From NCBI GenBank assembly GCA_028583685.1, contig JAMXIF010001210.1, positions 11,644,170 through 11,708,169 on the forward strand: a stretch of 64,000 bases of DNA. Direction: 5' to 3'. Within the stretch, counting starts at the first letter, position 1. Each line of letters starts with the position of its first letter. The position numbers and the translations under genes were made by a program. The DNA comes from Petaurus breviceps papuanus (Eukaryota; Chordata; Mammalia; Diprotodontia; Petauridae). A model generated the notes under the pieces. The model saw only the letters and a list, made by a program, of their open reading frames with translations. It did no database searches and was not told where the DNA came from. Positions 11,416 to 23,330 of the stretch are shown here, piece after piece.

Positions 11416-11601
11416 AGGTTTTTTTGTTGGTTTCTTTGTTTTGTTTTGCTTTTTGGAGGGGGGAAGGCAGGGCAATTGGTGTCAAGTGACTTGCCCAAGG
11501 TCTCACGGCTAGTAAGTATTAAGTGTCTGAGGTCAGATTTGAACTCAGGTCCTCCTGATTCCAGGGCCAGTGCTCTGTTCACTGTGCCACCTAGCTGCTC
11601 C
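11416..11601 (-). mobile_element. tRNA-derived SINE A with perfect TSD
   Basis: The direct repeat AACCCTTGTAGTTG lies at 11402-11415 and 11602-11615. On the minus strand the head GGAGCAGCTAGGTGGCACAG is followed by the B-box-like GAGTTCAAATC, then GTGAGACCTTGGGCAAG, and an A-rich tail read as T's at the left. This is the common marsupial tRNA SINE (WSINE/SINE1 type). Confidence 0.85.
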
Positions 11602-11872
11602 AACCCTTGTAGTTGTTGAAAAGGAAGGGGCATTCTGGATTTACTCAAAGAATAAAGAAGGGAAATCTGTTAGGCTGAGGGACTTCTTCTGGTTGATTAG
11701 TTCAGGCTCTAGCCCTTATTGAGGTTCAGATGATCTTAAATAATTATCTACACAAAATTTATATAATGGAAAATCATTGTATGTATAACTTCTACTTATC
11801 AGTTGTTTCCCTGGATGCAGATAGTGTCTCCCTTCATATATCCTTTTTAGTTCTTGAATGTCTTTCAAAGTT

Positions 11873-12243
11873 TGAGGAGGGAGGAGACCTCTTTCTCAAT
11901 GCCATATCCAGTGTATCAGTGGTTCTCCTGGTTCTACTTACTCTGCAAGGAGGGCAGCATGACCAGAATGTTTAACCACCGAACCATAGATGGGACCCCT
12001 CCTCCATTACCTAATCCCTTAACAAATCCCTCCTGCCTTTTTAATATTCATGATTTCTGTTATGTAATTGCATCTTATCCTATAAAAATCCATCTTGCTT
12101 TCTCTGAAGCTACTGGTTCCTCTTGGAATTTAGCCAGCTTCATGAGAGCTATCAATCTCAATAAATGCCTATACTTGGATTAGAGGTGGTCTGATTGAAT
12201 TCTTTGAGTCAGTGCCACCATGACACATCATGAAACTGCAACA
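11873..12243 (+). mobile_element. LTR of an endogenous retrovirus-like element (5' LTR position)
   Basis: It has TG...CA ends, a TATA-like CCTATAAAAATC at about 12079, and an AATAAA signal near 12160. A primer-binding-site-like sequence follows directly downstream, so this reads as a left-hand LTR. It is an old fossil. Little or no internal region is recognisable beyond it, and the left boundary is approximate. Confidence 0.6.
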
Positions 12244-12249
12244 GCTTTT

Positions 12250-12272
12250 TGGCGTCCCTGAGTTTAAACCAC
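12250..12272 (+). other. Apparent tRNA-Asn-type primer-binding site
   Basis: TGGCGTCCCTGAG followed by AACCAC matches, from memory, the reverse complement of the 3' end of tRNA-Asn (the CCA end pairing with TGG). It lies about 7 bases after the LTR end, the position expected of a retroviral primer site. The tRNA identity is from memory. Confidence 0.5.
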
Positions 12273-12279
12273 AACATTT

Positions 12280-13380
12280 CCAAGCTGTTGCTGCTTGTTC
12301 TAATGCCTCTAGCCAGCAAATCCTTTCATTTTCTCAAAACTACAACTGAAATCATCATCACCACTAACCTGCAGTCAAATAGGTGCCTGAATTAGGCACT
12401 TGGCTTGATTCACTCCTTCATGCCAAGGAACAACTGGGCACAAAAGAGAGAATGCTACCAGCCATTGACTAGATTTCTTTTTCCCACTTTCTTGGGATTA
12501 TGTTCAGGAAATGTATGATAGTCTAGCAGACATGAACACCATCCAAAATGGGGAGCAAGAAAGGATAAGTGAAAAAAGGGATGTTTTGCTAAATTTTGTC
12601 CCAACTCAAATGTGACTTTATCCTCTTTCCTCACTATCCTATTCATTATTCATTATGTTCCTAGCCTCAGACCTTAACCTCTTCATCTGCAGCAGTCTAG
12701 TAAGCTCCTTTTTAAGTCTTCTCAGTAAAAACTATGTACTGTGCCATCTCCCCCACATCTGTTAATTGCTTCCAGTGTCTGGGAAACTAGAGATACCAAA
12801 AAATGTTCAAATTGCTATTCCTGAAAGTTCTGGGGATTAGGCAAGATGTTTAAAAGCAAAAGGATTTCCTGTTTATTTCAGACTAGGTATATAATAATCC
12901 TTGCAGTCTCATTTAAAGAGGGGGAAGGGAATGAGGTTGGACTATGCTTGAAATTAAGGAATGAGATCTTTATTAAGGAAGACTGATCATAATTCAAAAG
13001 AAAAAAAGATTTCTTAAGAGCATTTTTCTTTTAAAAAAAAATTTGTAACTTATGGTAGTTGGGGGAGGGAGAGTTGCACAAAATTTCCATAATATACTCC
13101 TTAGTCTTATGAGAGGCAGTCAGGAATGGACTGAAAAAAAAAATAGTCAAGTTGGCAGACTCAGATTAAGACATCATCCTTTGAGAAAGGATGATCCTTT
13201 TTTTTGAGGATTGCAAGGTTGTCCAATGTAAAGGTGACAATTTATAGGTTATCTTCCTTAACTGATTATGAGTTCAGTGACAGTGACCTTCCTCCCCAGT
13301 TAAATCAGGACAAAACTAACTCTAGGGAGAACCCTAGTTATACTTGACCTTCCTCCAAAAGTTTTTGATCAGTAATAACT
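12280..13380. other. No recognisable feature
   Basis: Mostly AT-rich unique-looking sequence. The first few hundred bases could be residual internal sequence of the LTR element, but I see no recognisable gag, pol or env motif. Confidence 0.4.
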
Positions 13381-13384
13381 ATTT

Positions 13385-13625
13385 ACACTTGCATTGTACA
13401 TTAAAATTTATGGAAAAATTTTTCTCATAACTACCTTGTGAGGTAGATAATATAAGAATAATTTTCATTTTTCAAAAGAAAACCGAGGTCCAGAGGGGTC
13501 AACTGATTCAACCATAGAGTTACACCAATAGTAAGTGTCAGATTCAAGAGAAAAGCTCAGCTTTTCTGATTCAAATGTTTCTACAATCAGCGTTTTCTCA
13601 ACACCACTCTGCCTCTCATCACTGA
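13385..13625 (-). repeat. MIR-type CORE-SINE, degraded
   Basis: It shows ACTACCTTGTGAGGTAGATA, then AAAACCGAGGTCCAGAGG, then a weak CAATAGTAAGTGTCAGA. This is the reverse MIR order. Confidence 0.5.
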
Positions 13626-13629
13626 TTGC

Positions 13630-14580
13630 TATCTTTCCAAGAGAAGCCTTTTTTAATAGCAGTTTTCTACTAAGACCTGTACTCTCTGCTGAAAAAGGTA
13701 GTTATTAGTCAGACCAATATGACATTCACCAGGCTGATTCTAGGTAATACCCAGAGCATATAGGGAGAACTGGAGGCTTCTGAAAAACCTGAAGAAAGCA
13801 ATGATCCAGGAGACCTTTGAACTTACCTTCAGAGAAAAGCTGACTTCCTGAGAATCATTCAGATAAAGAAAGCTAAACATTTAGAAGAGATCCTTAGGGC
13901 AATCCAAATATTTTCAACTACAGGATTCCAGTGACTACATAACTGAATTTCATCCAAAGTCACACACAACTTCCTCCACTGCTCTGTGATACATAAAATG
14001 AAGTCTCCATTTATTTATATGGTAACTTTTTTTTAAAAAGTGAGATGCTGAAATTTAGACCCAGCTTCACTCCAAATGTTCATATGGACTATGCCTGATT
14101 TGTGGTAGAACCTTCTGAGCTCATATTGGTCTGATCAGCCACAGTCAGACATACTATGCCTTGACCACAACATAGTGATGTTATTTTGCTCCTCTAAGCA
14201 CAAAGGAAAATAATCAACCAACCAATAGCTCAATAAACTAACACTCTGCTGAGTAATGTCTCTGAACAAAACCAGTCTAAATTAAGATGGGAGGAAAACT
14301 AATGGGTCTTACCTGAGCAGAGCACCTCCAGAGATGCAATGAGAGTGGTGTATACTAGGAAAGGAGAATACAGGAAGCAGTGGGCCATAGTGGAAAATTA
14401 GAAATGATTTTGAGATTCTTCAAACTGGATGAAGTAGTTTTAAGAATGATCGTTCCTGGCATCAAATATTTAATCTATTGCTATTTCTTTTTCAATATCT
14501 TATGGTCGAGAAACTTTTAAATAGAAAGACTAGTTATATAGTACTGGCTATATAGTCAATTATATTCCTGGATTTCTTGA
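13630..14580. other. No recognisable feature
   Basis: No element ends, RNA gene or convincing frame. Confidence 0.4.
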
Positions 14581-14584
14581 AAAA

Positions 14585-14725
14585 AGAGCACCTCAACATA
14601 ATTAGTTTCCTTTGTATTTCTATGTTTTATTTTATGCATTTAAAAATGTGATTCTGAGAAGGAATCCATAGACTTCATCAGTCTGCCAAAGGGGTCTATG
14701 ACACATAGGCACACAAAAAAGTTAT
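14585..14725 (+). mobile_element. hAT fragment (right half), family of 54988 and 56360
   Basis: It shares the TTATTTTATGCATTTAAAAA, GATTCTGAGAAGG, then CAGTCTGCCAAAGGGGTC and TATGACACA blocks with the split copy at 56360-57102. The left end and the terminal repeat are missing. Confidence 0.55.
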
Positions 14726-15435
14726 TAAACTACCTATACCCTTTGACCCAATAATACCACAACTTGGTCTAATTCCAAAGATGATTAGGGAAAAAGGAAA
14801 ATAACCTATATTTTTTAAAATGTTAATAGCAGCTTTCTTTTTTTTATTTTTTTTTAAAGCAATTGGAGTTAAGTAACTTGCTCAAGGTTACATGGCCAGT
14901 TATTTCTGGATGTGGTGCTGAGTATCTGAGCCCAGATTTGATCCCCAGGTCATCCCAACACTGGAGCCAGTGCTTTTACTCGCTGTGCTACCTGGCTGCC
15001 CCAATAGCAGCTTTCTTTGTGGTAGCAAAGAACTGGAAATTACAGAGATGTCCATCAATTGAAGAATGGCTGAACAAGCTATGGTATATGATTGTGATGG
15101 AATACTGCTGTGCTCTAAGAAATGATAGACTCAATGATTTTAGAAACACATGGAAATACTTGCATGAAATAATGAATTGCAAAATGAGTAGAATCAAGAG
15201 AATACTGTATACAGTAAGAGAAAAATTGTTTTAAGGAAGACTTTGAGTGAATAAGTTATTTTGTCTATTATAAATACCTAAATTAACTATAAAGGACATA
15301 TGAAGAATGACCTTATCTGCATCCAGAGAAAGGAATAATAGAAATATGTATAGAATAATTTTTACATAGTACAATTATCTTTTTATTGTACCATGTTATG
15401 GAAATGCTTGTTTTATTCCACAAATTAAAATTTAA
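14726..15435 (+). mobile_element. L1 3' end, interrupted by a SINE
   Basis: It has ORF2 C-terminal L1 order: CCCTTTGACCCAATAATACC, then AGCTTTCTTTGTGGTAGCAA, then TGTCCATCAATTGAAGAATGG, then GGAATACTGCTGTGCTCTAAG. It continues into a 3' UTR with GGAAATGCTTGTTTTATTCC near 15402. The frame is broken. A SINE B lies at 14841-15002 with a 16-bp TSD, so the L1 is older. Confidence 0.7.
14841..15002 (-). mobile_element. tRNA-derived SINE B inserted in L1
   Basis: The direct repeat AATAGCAGCTTTCTTT occurs at 14825-14840 and 15003-15018. Same family and orientation as 9576-9731: CAAGGTTACATGGCCAG, then GGATGTGGTGCTGAG, then GCTACCTGGCTGCCCC. Confidence 0.85.
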
Positions 15436-15449
15436 AAATTTTAAAGGTT

Positions 15450-15625
15450 AAGGATTAGAGGATCATAGAATATTGAATTGGAATGGATCTCAGAGATAAT
15501 GTAGGCCAATCCTCTCATTTAAGAGATGACAAAACTGAAACCCAGAAAGGTCAATGATCTTACTAAAGTTCACAAAGCTAGCAAGTAGCAGAGCCAGAAT
15601 TTAAGTCCAGATGTAGCATTTCCAT
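15450..15625 (-). repeat. MIR/Ther-type CORE-SINE
   Basis: GGATCTCAGAGATAATGTAG, then ACAAAACTGAAACCCAGAAAGG, then CAAAGCTAGCAAGTAGCAGA. This is a reverse-oriented MIR core with tRNA-like head remnants. Confidence 0.6.
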
Positions 15626-15734
15626 ATCATTCTTTGCTTTAGAATCCTTGAGAACCTCATTGTGTACTGATAGATAACATGTATTCTAGAAATGCCACAT
15701 ATAACCAAGTGGGCAATTTTAATGACAGAGGGGG

Positions 15735-15935
15735 AAAAAAATTAAAGGCACTTGAAGATTTACAAAGCACTTTCCTCCCAAAAATCATGTCTAATAGGTA
15801 GCACGAATGTTATCTCCGTTTTAAATAAGAGTAAAAGGGACTTGACAAAGGTCACAGAACTAGAAAGTATCAGGACCATAGTTCAAAACCAGGTACTCTA
15901 GTTCCAAATCAGATTTGCTCTCCACTACATCATAC
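15735..15935 (-). repeat. MIR-type CORE-SINE, degraded
   Basis: TTACAAAGCACTTTCC, then AAAAGGGACTTGACAAAGGTCACAG, then AACCAGGTACTCTAG. Reverse MIR order with a decayed core. Confidence 0.5.
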
Positions 15936-16139
15936 CAGAAGAGAAAGAGAAAGAGGGGATGGTTTCAGAGACACCCAGGAAGATTTGAACTGTATGAACA
16001 ATATGAACTGAAGCTGAGTGGAGTGAAAATAGCCAAGAAAACTATTTATACAATAACATTAAAAGGACAAATACTGGGTTATTTAGTGGAAATTTTATCA
16101 ATCCAATGACAAATCAAGATTCTAAATGACTAATGATGA

Positions 16140-16350
16140 AACATGCTACTCACCTCCTGACAGAGAAATGATGGATTCAGGGATTGAAACATTGTTGGGC
16201 ATGACTAATGTGGAGATTTATTTTTCTTGACTGTGCATATTTGTTACCAGAACTTTATTTTTCTTTTTTTCCCCTCACTGAGGTTGGGGAAGGTGGGAGG
16301 AAGAAAAATAGATTCTTGTTAAGAAAAAAATATATTAAATTTAAAAAGAA
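16140..16350 (+). mobile_element. L1 3' UTR fragment
   Basis: CACCTCCTGACAGAGAAATG then GATGGATTCAGGGATTG, followed by a T/G-rich stretch and an A-rich end. The order matches the 3' UTR of marsupial L1 as seen at 30460-30770. Confidence 0.5.
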
Positions 16351-16359
16351 AAAAAAGGA

Positions 16360-17430
16360 ATAATGTCTAACAAAAGAAAAAGAGGCAATGACAGTCACAT
16401 ATTTTAGACTGTATGAAAGTTTTTTTTTAATTTTTCATGGAATTTTAGCTAAACAATAGCAGAGGGAGAAAGATAGAGACTAAGCAAATGTCTCCTCAGT
16501 CTAATGGCTATCTATACCATGATGGAATAAGCATGGATCCAAGTCTTGAGATTCTTAAGTTCAGAAACTTGATTTTGTCAGTTGTCCCAGGGTTTCTGGG
16601 TCTAATATACAGTTGGGTGACAGTGCCCAAACTCACAAGAAATTCATTTATGAACCATAGTGTCCATTTGTACATTCACATCTCTCCGGTGATTAGAATA
16701 CTCATATACACTAACCCAAGCACTTCCATCTAACTATCAAAGCTTTGGGGAAACCAAATTAGCCAACAGGAGGCTGTTCAGAACCATGGAATCCCAATAT
16801 TGAAAGCCACTTCAGAGGCTACCTGTCGTTCTACCCCTATCTGAAAAGAGGCCCCACCACAGCATATATGACAAATCACAGCAAAAACCTTGATTTGAAA
16901 ACCTCCAGTAAGGGAAAAACCTATTTACTTTCAAGGCAGATTCTAGTTTTCTGTTTGATTTTTATTTTCTCCTTTTGGATTTTAACATTTTTGTATTGCT
17001 CTATTAAAAAAAATACACTATTTAGTCTCTAAGGTCCCTTCCAATTCTAGGTCTACACGCTTTTGAATGCCAGAAACAATACCATACAATCCTTCTTTAA
17101 GTGCTACAGTCTACTCACACCCACCATGACCCTCTCCATTGCTCTCTGAATTATGCTAATTTTTGATGAGTCTTCCATGACTCACAACCCAACACTGCCA
17201 GTATTAGTATATTGGCATGAAAAATATGACTCTTTAATTGTTTTTATGACAAGGAAAGGCTCAAGGGGGGGAGAGAAGCTGAAGTAACAGACACATCAAG
17301 ACAGAAGGCATCAGTACAAAATAATTTAAAAATAGACCTTTTATTTCAGAGAGGTTTGGGTCATTAAAGGGGTCTACCACTGCCTAAAGGCAATCCAACC
17401 CATTCTCCTCTTCCTATTTAATTCTATATT
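16360..17430. other. No recognisable feature
   Basis: AT-rich. It has short weak MIR/L2-like words only, and no boundaries I can defend. Confidence 0.35.
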
Positions 17431-17439
17431 TATCTCTGT

Positions 17440-18355
17440 CAAGTTTTATCACAATAGAGTTACTTTAACATTCTGCTCAAGATATCATGGTCTTGATACT
17501 CTCTTAATGACTCCATTACTGTTGAGAGCATTGCCATCTTGCCAGTCACACAGGCTCACAACCTACATGTCATCTTCCACTGCTCACTCACCCCCTCCCT
17601 GACCTTCACATTCAATCCGTTGCCAATTCTACCTTGATAATTTCTCTTACACATTCACTCTGCTCTGACACTGCTACACCCTGGTGCAGGCCCATGGCAC
17701 TTCCCAACTAGACTACAATGGCCTTCTAGTTGGTTTCCATGCCTCAAGTCTCTACCCACTCAAGGCTATCCTCAACGTGCCTCTCAAAGTGATCTTCCTA
17801 AAGTGTAGGTCTGACCATCACTCCCTTATTCAATAAACTCCAGTAGCTCCCTATTACTTCCATAATCAAATATAAAATCCTCTGTTTGGCTTTTAAATCC
17901 TTTCATAACTTGGCCCCTTCCTGTTTTTTCCAGTCTTATTATACCTTGTTAACTTGTCCTCTATGATCCAGCGCCTCCAGCCTCCTTGGTCTTTCTCACA
18001 CAATACACTCCAATTCTCAACTTGGTACAGGCAGTTTCCCATACCTAGAATTCTCTCCTTCCTAATCTCTGACTCAAAGCTTCCCTGATTTCCTTCAAAT
18101 CCCATATAAAATCCTATCTTCTACAGGAAGCCTCTTTTGGTTCTCCTTAACACCAGTGCCTTCCCCCCTGAGATTATTGCCAATTTATCCTGTATATATT
18201 TCATTTATACATAGTTGTTTGAATGTTGTCTTCCCCACGCCCACTCCCATTACATCAAGCTTCTTGAGGGCAGGAACTGTTTTTCTTTCTTTGTCCGCCA
18301 GCAATTAGCACAGAGCCTAGGAAATACTAGGTCCTCAATAAATGCTTATTGTCTG
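17440..18355 (+). mobile_element. L2 (CR1-clade LINE) 3' portion
   Basis: About 0.9 kb in L2 order: CTTCCACTGCTCACTCACC, CTGGACTA-like and CCATCACTCCC blocks, CTCTGTTTGGCTTTTAAATCC, then CAGGAAGCCTCTTTTGG, then CTTCTTGAGGGCAGGAACTG. It ends at CTCAATAAATGCTTATTG, the L2 3' end. The ORF2 frame has decayed. Confidence 0.75.
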
Positions 18356-18529
18356 TTATCCACTATCCATTACAGTTTTGTATCATCTCTAGATCTGATC
18401 CAAATGCCATTTATACCTTTTTCCAAATCAATGAAAAAAATTAAGCACAAAGCCAAAAATAAATCCCTAGGAAACCCCAGTAGGGACTTCTTGTCAATTT
18501 AAAGAATAATTAATGACTACTTTTTTAAT

Positions 18530-18960
18530 CAAGCCATTAAACTAGTTCCAAATTCATTTACCTGTATTTTTGTGTAATCCATAACTCTCCGTCTTTTCCA
18601 CAAGAATAATATAAAAGACTTTGTCAAATGCTTTTCTAAACTCTAGGTAGATTTTATATACAACATTCCCCTGATCTACAAGTCTGGTAGCAGTGTTACC
18701 AGAAGAAATAAGGTCAATTTAGCATGACCTCTTGTTAATGAAAACATTCTGATTGAGATTACTACTTCCTTTTCTAGATATTCACTAATGACCCCTTTAA
18801 TAATAGATTCTTCAATTGATATGAATCAAAGTCAAGTTCCCAGATCTAGCATCTGCAAATACTATTCTCTCTTTTTTCAACTGTCTGAAAAATCATAGCA
18901 CCTCTCATTTTCCATGATCTTTCAAAAATTAGTAACAGGAACTGCCTATTGTTTCAGTAG
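18530..18960 (-). mobile_element. CR1/L3-type LINE reverse-transcriptase fossil
   Basis: On the minus strand it encodes LVDQGNVVYKIYLEFRKAFD, matching the CR1-clade RT motif usually written VDIVYLDFSKAFDTV. It continues KVFYIILVEK, for the usual SHSILLEKL. Further upstream SIIKGVISEYLEKEVVIS resembles the CR1 SIIKGVILEHLEK segment. The catalytic Asp of YLDF is replaced by Glu here. Very old and non-functional. Confidence 0.65.
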
Positions 18961-19234
18961 TGGCTCTTTCAGGCACCATAAAATTGGATGGAATAAGAGT
19001 AAGACCTGTTAGATGGTCTTATGAGATATTTCATCCAGCCTGTGATTGAACTTCCTAAGTTACACGTGGACAACACTAGATAGCACACATTTCTAATGAC
19101 TAGTTACTCATAACCACCAGGTTCTCAACCTTGGATAATGCAACTTACTTTTCTGCTTTCCCCCTCCCCAAAATTCCACATCCATGTTATCTCCGATAAC
19201 ATGCAATTAATTCAACAATCATTTATTTTATCTA

Positions 19235-19480
19235 AGCTACATTCTGAAGACAATGTAGTGCTTATGAAAGAAGAATAGATTTGGAGTCAGAAGACTCAGC
19301 TTTGCCAATTTGAACCCAAGCTTAGCTGCTTATTACCCATGTGACCTAAAGTCATAATCTCAGTTTCCTCATATAAAATAAGAAAAGTAATATTTGCACT
19401 GCCTAAACCATAGGGTTGTGCTAAAAGCACTTTTAGACTTTAAGGACTATTTAAATGTAAGTTGTTAATATTATTTTTTA
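19235..19480 (+). repeat. MIR-type CORE-SINE
   Basis: GATTTGGAGTCAGAAGACTC, then GCTGCTTATTACCCATGTGA, then CAGTTTCCTCATATAAAATAAG, then ATAGGGTTGTGCTAAAAGC. Forward MIR order, with a tRNA-like head and the core both visible. Confidence 0.65.
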
Positions 19481-19489
19481 TTTCCTTCT

Positions 19490-20335
19490 ACTCAATAAAA
19501 TTTGTTATATGCCCTCATCCCTTAATGAAGACATCTTGTTGACTTTTGCAAAGTTTCATAAATATCATGTTTATAAATAATTTTATAGCATGACTCTTCT
19601 CCTCTACCTTTTTTTTACCTTATCCCTAAGTCCAGAAAGTATCTACTGTTTTATTCTCTCATGTCCCTATGCACTGATTATAGACAGGACTTAATAAGCC
19701 ATCTCAAATGCTTAGAACAAGTTGCTGTCCTTCTAGTTGTATAAAGCAATCACATGAAATAAAAATCTCCTGAGTAAAGAATCACTTATTGGGCATTGTA
19801 AAAATGTGTATATATTGAAGAGGAACTAGATACAAGAGAAATAAGAGATCCTATGCTGTTGCCTCATTTTGATTACAATTTCTCATTCCAAGACTGATTT
19901 CCTTCTCTGAGGAAAAAGGTAAAGATATTTTAAATCATAGTCATCCCTTCATCTGATTGCAAACAGGTTCTATAAATCTCACCAGGTTCATTACAATACT
20001 GATTCCTTAGCTTTCTTGATTTGTTTCTAAATTTAGTACCTCTCATTCCTAAACTTCTTTGAATGTTGGTGAGTCCTTCAAACAAAAGATAAAGTGACTT
20101 TGGGACAAAAAAAAAAAACATTTCTCCCTTAAAACAAAAGGAAAATATATATGGTTCAACTTTTGTCAGATGTAATTATCTGATGAGTTCAGTACCTATA
20201 AAGTATGATTTGGAGAACACTGAAAGACCCTTTAACAGGAAAATAGCTTCCAATGGCCCTTTGTTCTTTAGGTCCTTTATTGTTCTTTCTATTGAGTTAA
20301 GATATTTAAAGGAACCACACTGGTGACATGCAAAT
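19490..20335. other. No recognisable feature
   Basis: AT-rich. Nothing identified on either strand. Confidence 0.4.
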
Positions 20336-20339
20336 ACAA

Positions 20340-20800
20340 TCCAAGTAGGTTAACAACTATTACCTCTATGGTCAAATACAAAGCACTCTATTTGGCATTT
20401 AAAGCCCTTCGTGCCCTGGCCCCAATCTGCATTTCCAAACTTATTAAACATTATTCCCCTTCATGAATTCTACTGTCCAGTCAAGTTAGGTTGTTACTGT
20501 TTCTCATACACAATTCATTTCTCATACCCAACAATACTTCCATCTTTGTGTTTTTAAATAGATTGTTTCCCATGCTGAGGACAAACTCCCTCCACCTCTG
20601 TTAGGATCCCTAGTTTCCTTCAAAGCCCAATTGAAGCCTTTCCTGATACCCCCATTATATTGTATTCATTCTGTATGTAAAGCGTTCATGGAATGTTCTC
20701 CCATAGACCCCATACCTACACTCTTCTGGCTTGCTTGCTCACTCCAATCTACATTCATCCTGCCAGGTCTGAGTTCTCAGAAAATTACTAGCACATAGTT
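20340..20800 (+). mobile_element. L2 LINE fragment
   Basis: CAAAGCACTCTATTTGGCAT, then AAGCCCTTCGTGCCCTGGCCCC, then CAAAGCCCAATTGAAGCCTT and TCCTGATACCCCC. This is the L2 3' order shared with 17440-18355. The terminal end is absent or diverged. Confidence 0.6.
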
Positions 20801-21169
20801 ATATTCAAAGTCTCTCTAAGTACTAGAAGTAAGCCTGTATTAAAGTTATCAATTCCTTCTCAACTCTCTTCTATAGCTAATGAGCCCCCCTTGGACATGC
20901 TTCCATTTGTACAAGCCAGCCTCTCACAATGATAACACCATTAGATCTTGAGCAATCATTTACTTAATAAGACAAAAATGACAGTGATCAGTATAAGTAA
21001 GCAAGATAAGCAAATACCAAAACAAGCAATATATAACATATTGAGATATCACACAATATATCACAACATACCACCCATAAGCTTGGGTCACACCCAATGT
21101 ACTTTGTGTCTGGGGGAGAGTGGGCACAGACTCATAGAAACCAGGAAAACCCATGAGTAAAGAAAACCC

Positions 21170-21690
21170 ACATTTTCAGGTACCATACAACTCTGGACTG
21201 TAAGCCCCGATGTCATTGGTCAATTCAGGAACATCACCATCACAAAATTGTTTCTCTGCTAATTTCTTTCCTAATGATCCTCAGCATTCTCCTTCTGGAC
21301 AAATCCTCTTCTCTTCTGCTCTCAAAAAATTCTTTACTTTTCTCCCTGCCCCTATAAAGTTAGGCTAGGTTTTTTTTTTTTTCTTAAAAGATTTGGAAGA
21401 CCTCTTCAAGATCTGATTGGCACAGGAGACTAAAGGCCCAGACTACTGACATTTCTTCCAGATTCCCTGAATACAAAAAAACTACAAGGACCTCCAGGTC
21501 TTGCTTAGTTGGCAGACCACAAAGAGCAGCTCAGAGGTAGATGAGCTCTGCTCAGCTGGATCAAGTCGGAGTGTTCCCAGTGCTTATTGTTGTTTAATGT
21601 CTTTCTGCTGTGGCCAAGTAAATCTCCCTTTGTTAACTGTTGAATGACCTACAGGTATCTCGTTTCATTCTGATATCAACATGCACTGCT
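21170..21690 (+). mobile_element. Possible LTR-like segment
   Basis: It has a TATA-like CCCCTATAAAG near 21350 and a downstream AAGTAAATCTCCCTTTGTTAAC block reminiscent of class I LTR ends. I cannot define its ends or a TSD, and no second copy exists in the window. Offered only as a possibility. Confidence 0.25.
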
Positions 21691-22384
21691 AGAGGACAAG
21701 CCTGAGTCAAACCCAACCTAGAATAAACCCTGACAAGCTCTTTTAATTTATGGTCACCCTTAAAAGGGCATTGATAAAGTGTTGCACTATTGTATTTTCT
21801 ACCTTTAAACAAGAGAACTATGAAACTCCTCAGGCTGGTTCTCATGAACAATTCAAATAAAACTGAGAAACTCTTTACCTACGAGGATTCCAAATCTTCC
21901 CATAAATTGTCAGTCAAACAATCCAACAGTAAATCAGCTGCAAAACCTGTTTCACCTTTCTGCTTTTCCTTCTCCAACCAGACAAGGGAGAAGAGAAGAT
22001 CAGGCACCTGTGTCCAAAAGGCTTCTCTTCTCTCAAAATGTAGCTAGTACCACAGGACAATAGCTGCCTTTGAGTGAGTTTCAGCTTTAATCCAGCCAGT
22101 CCAAAACTAGCAGATGAAGCTACTTTGTCATTTGAATCTCCTGCCACTGGAATCTTCACATAGCTCCATCAGTTCTGTTTTTTCCTACCCTTGCCGATTC
22201 TCCACTCTCCCACTCGGTTCTTTACTCATATTAATTTCTTACAAACTCTAACCAGGTTCTTCACATTTTTCAATGACTCAGAACAACTTAATGATTCAAT
22301 GCAAAGCCTCCTGGTACTAAGTAATTTTTCTTTCCCTTATGAAGGAAAAAAAAAACTCACAAACTGCCCTTTTCTGCTACTCAT

Positions 22385-22480
22385 AAAACCAACTGCCTTT
22401 CTTTTTTTATTATGCTATGTTAAAGAAATGCTTGTTTTATTCTATAAATTAAAAATAAAACAAATAAATGTGAAAAAAAT
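22385..22480 (+). mobile_element. L1 3' terminal fragment
   Basis: GCTATGTTAAAGAAATGCTT then GTTTTATTCTATAAATTAAA, followed by an A-rich tail. It matches the L1 end at 15393-15430. Confidence 0.5.
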
Positions 22481-23039
22481 CCCAGTGTAGTCTCAGAAAT
22501 GTTATTTGATTTGCCACTTTGTAAATTTTAACCTCTCAGACTCTAAAAACAGTTCAATATAAATGAGCTAAGACCCCACAATGCATTGTAGCCTCAACCA
22601 TTTACCAGTCCTCAAACTAGTCCTTGAAATATTCTGTGCCTCTGAAAATTGTTTCTTTATGCTTGAATTTATAAATTTTAGTTAAAGTTCTTTTCTGCTC
22701 CTCTCAGCAACTAAATGGCTTATATATAAAAGGGGCATCACCTTCTATAATTTACAAGGTAACCTGAGCTTTTTATCTTTGCAATATTCTACTTACTACA
22801 TTTTCTGGCCACCAAACTGCTGACATAACCTTAAAAAGTGTTTGAGCTTTTAAAAAAATTACAAGGATTTTTAACAGTTTTTATTAAAGAGAAGTTATTT
22901 TTCTGCTTTTCACCCATAAACTGTTTACCTATGAAAGAGATTATCTTGCATTCTTCCTAAAGTGATCTATTACTTCTTTATGTAAAAATATTTTATTTTT
23001 TCCCCTTCACCAAACAAACTACACACATCCTAAAAGGAA

Positions 23040-23171
<132 letters not shown>

Positions 23172-23204
23172 TCTTGAATAGACATATGTACACATGTTCT
23201 CTCT

Positions 23205-23330
23205 CTGCAAGAGAATGAAAGTTCCTTGAGGGAAGGGATTTTCATTTTTGACCTTATATCCTTGGCACCCCAGCAAAAAGCCAAACGGATAGTAGACACT
23301 TGATAAATGTTCATCAATGGATTAAAGTCC
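23205..23330 (+). mobile_element. L2 3' end
   Basis: AAGTTCCTTGAGGGAAGGGA, then CCTTGGCACCCCAGC, then ACTTGATAAATGTTCATCAA. This is the canonical L2 3' end, diverged. Confidence 0.6.
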
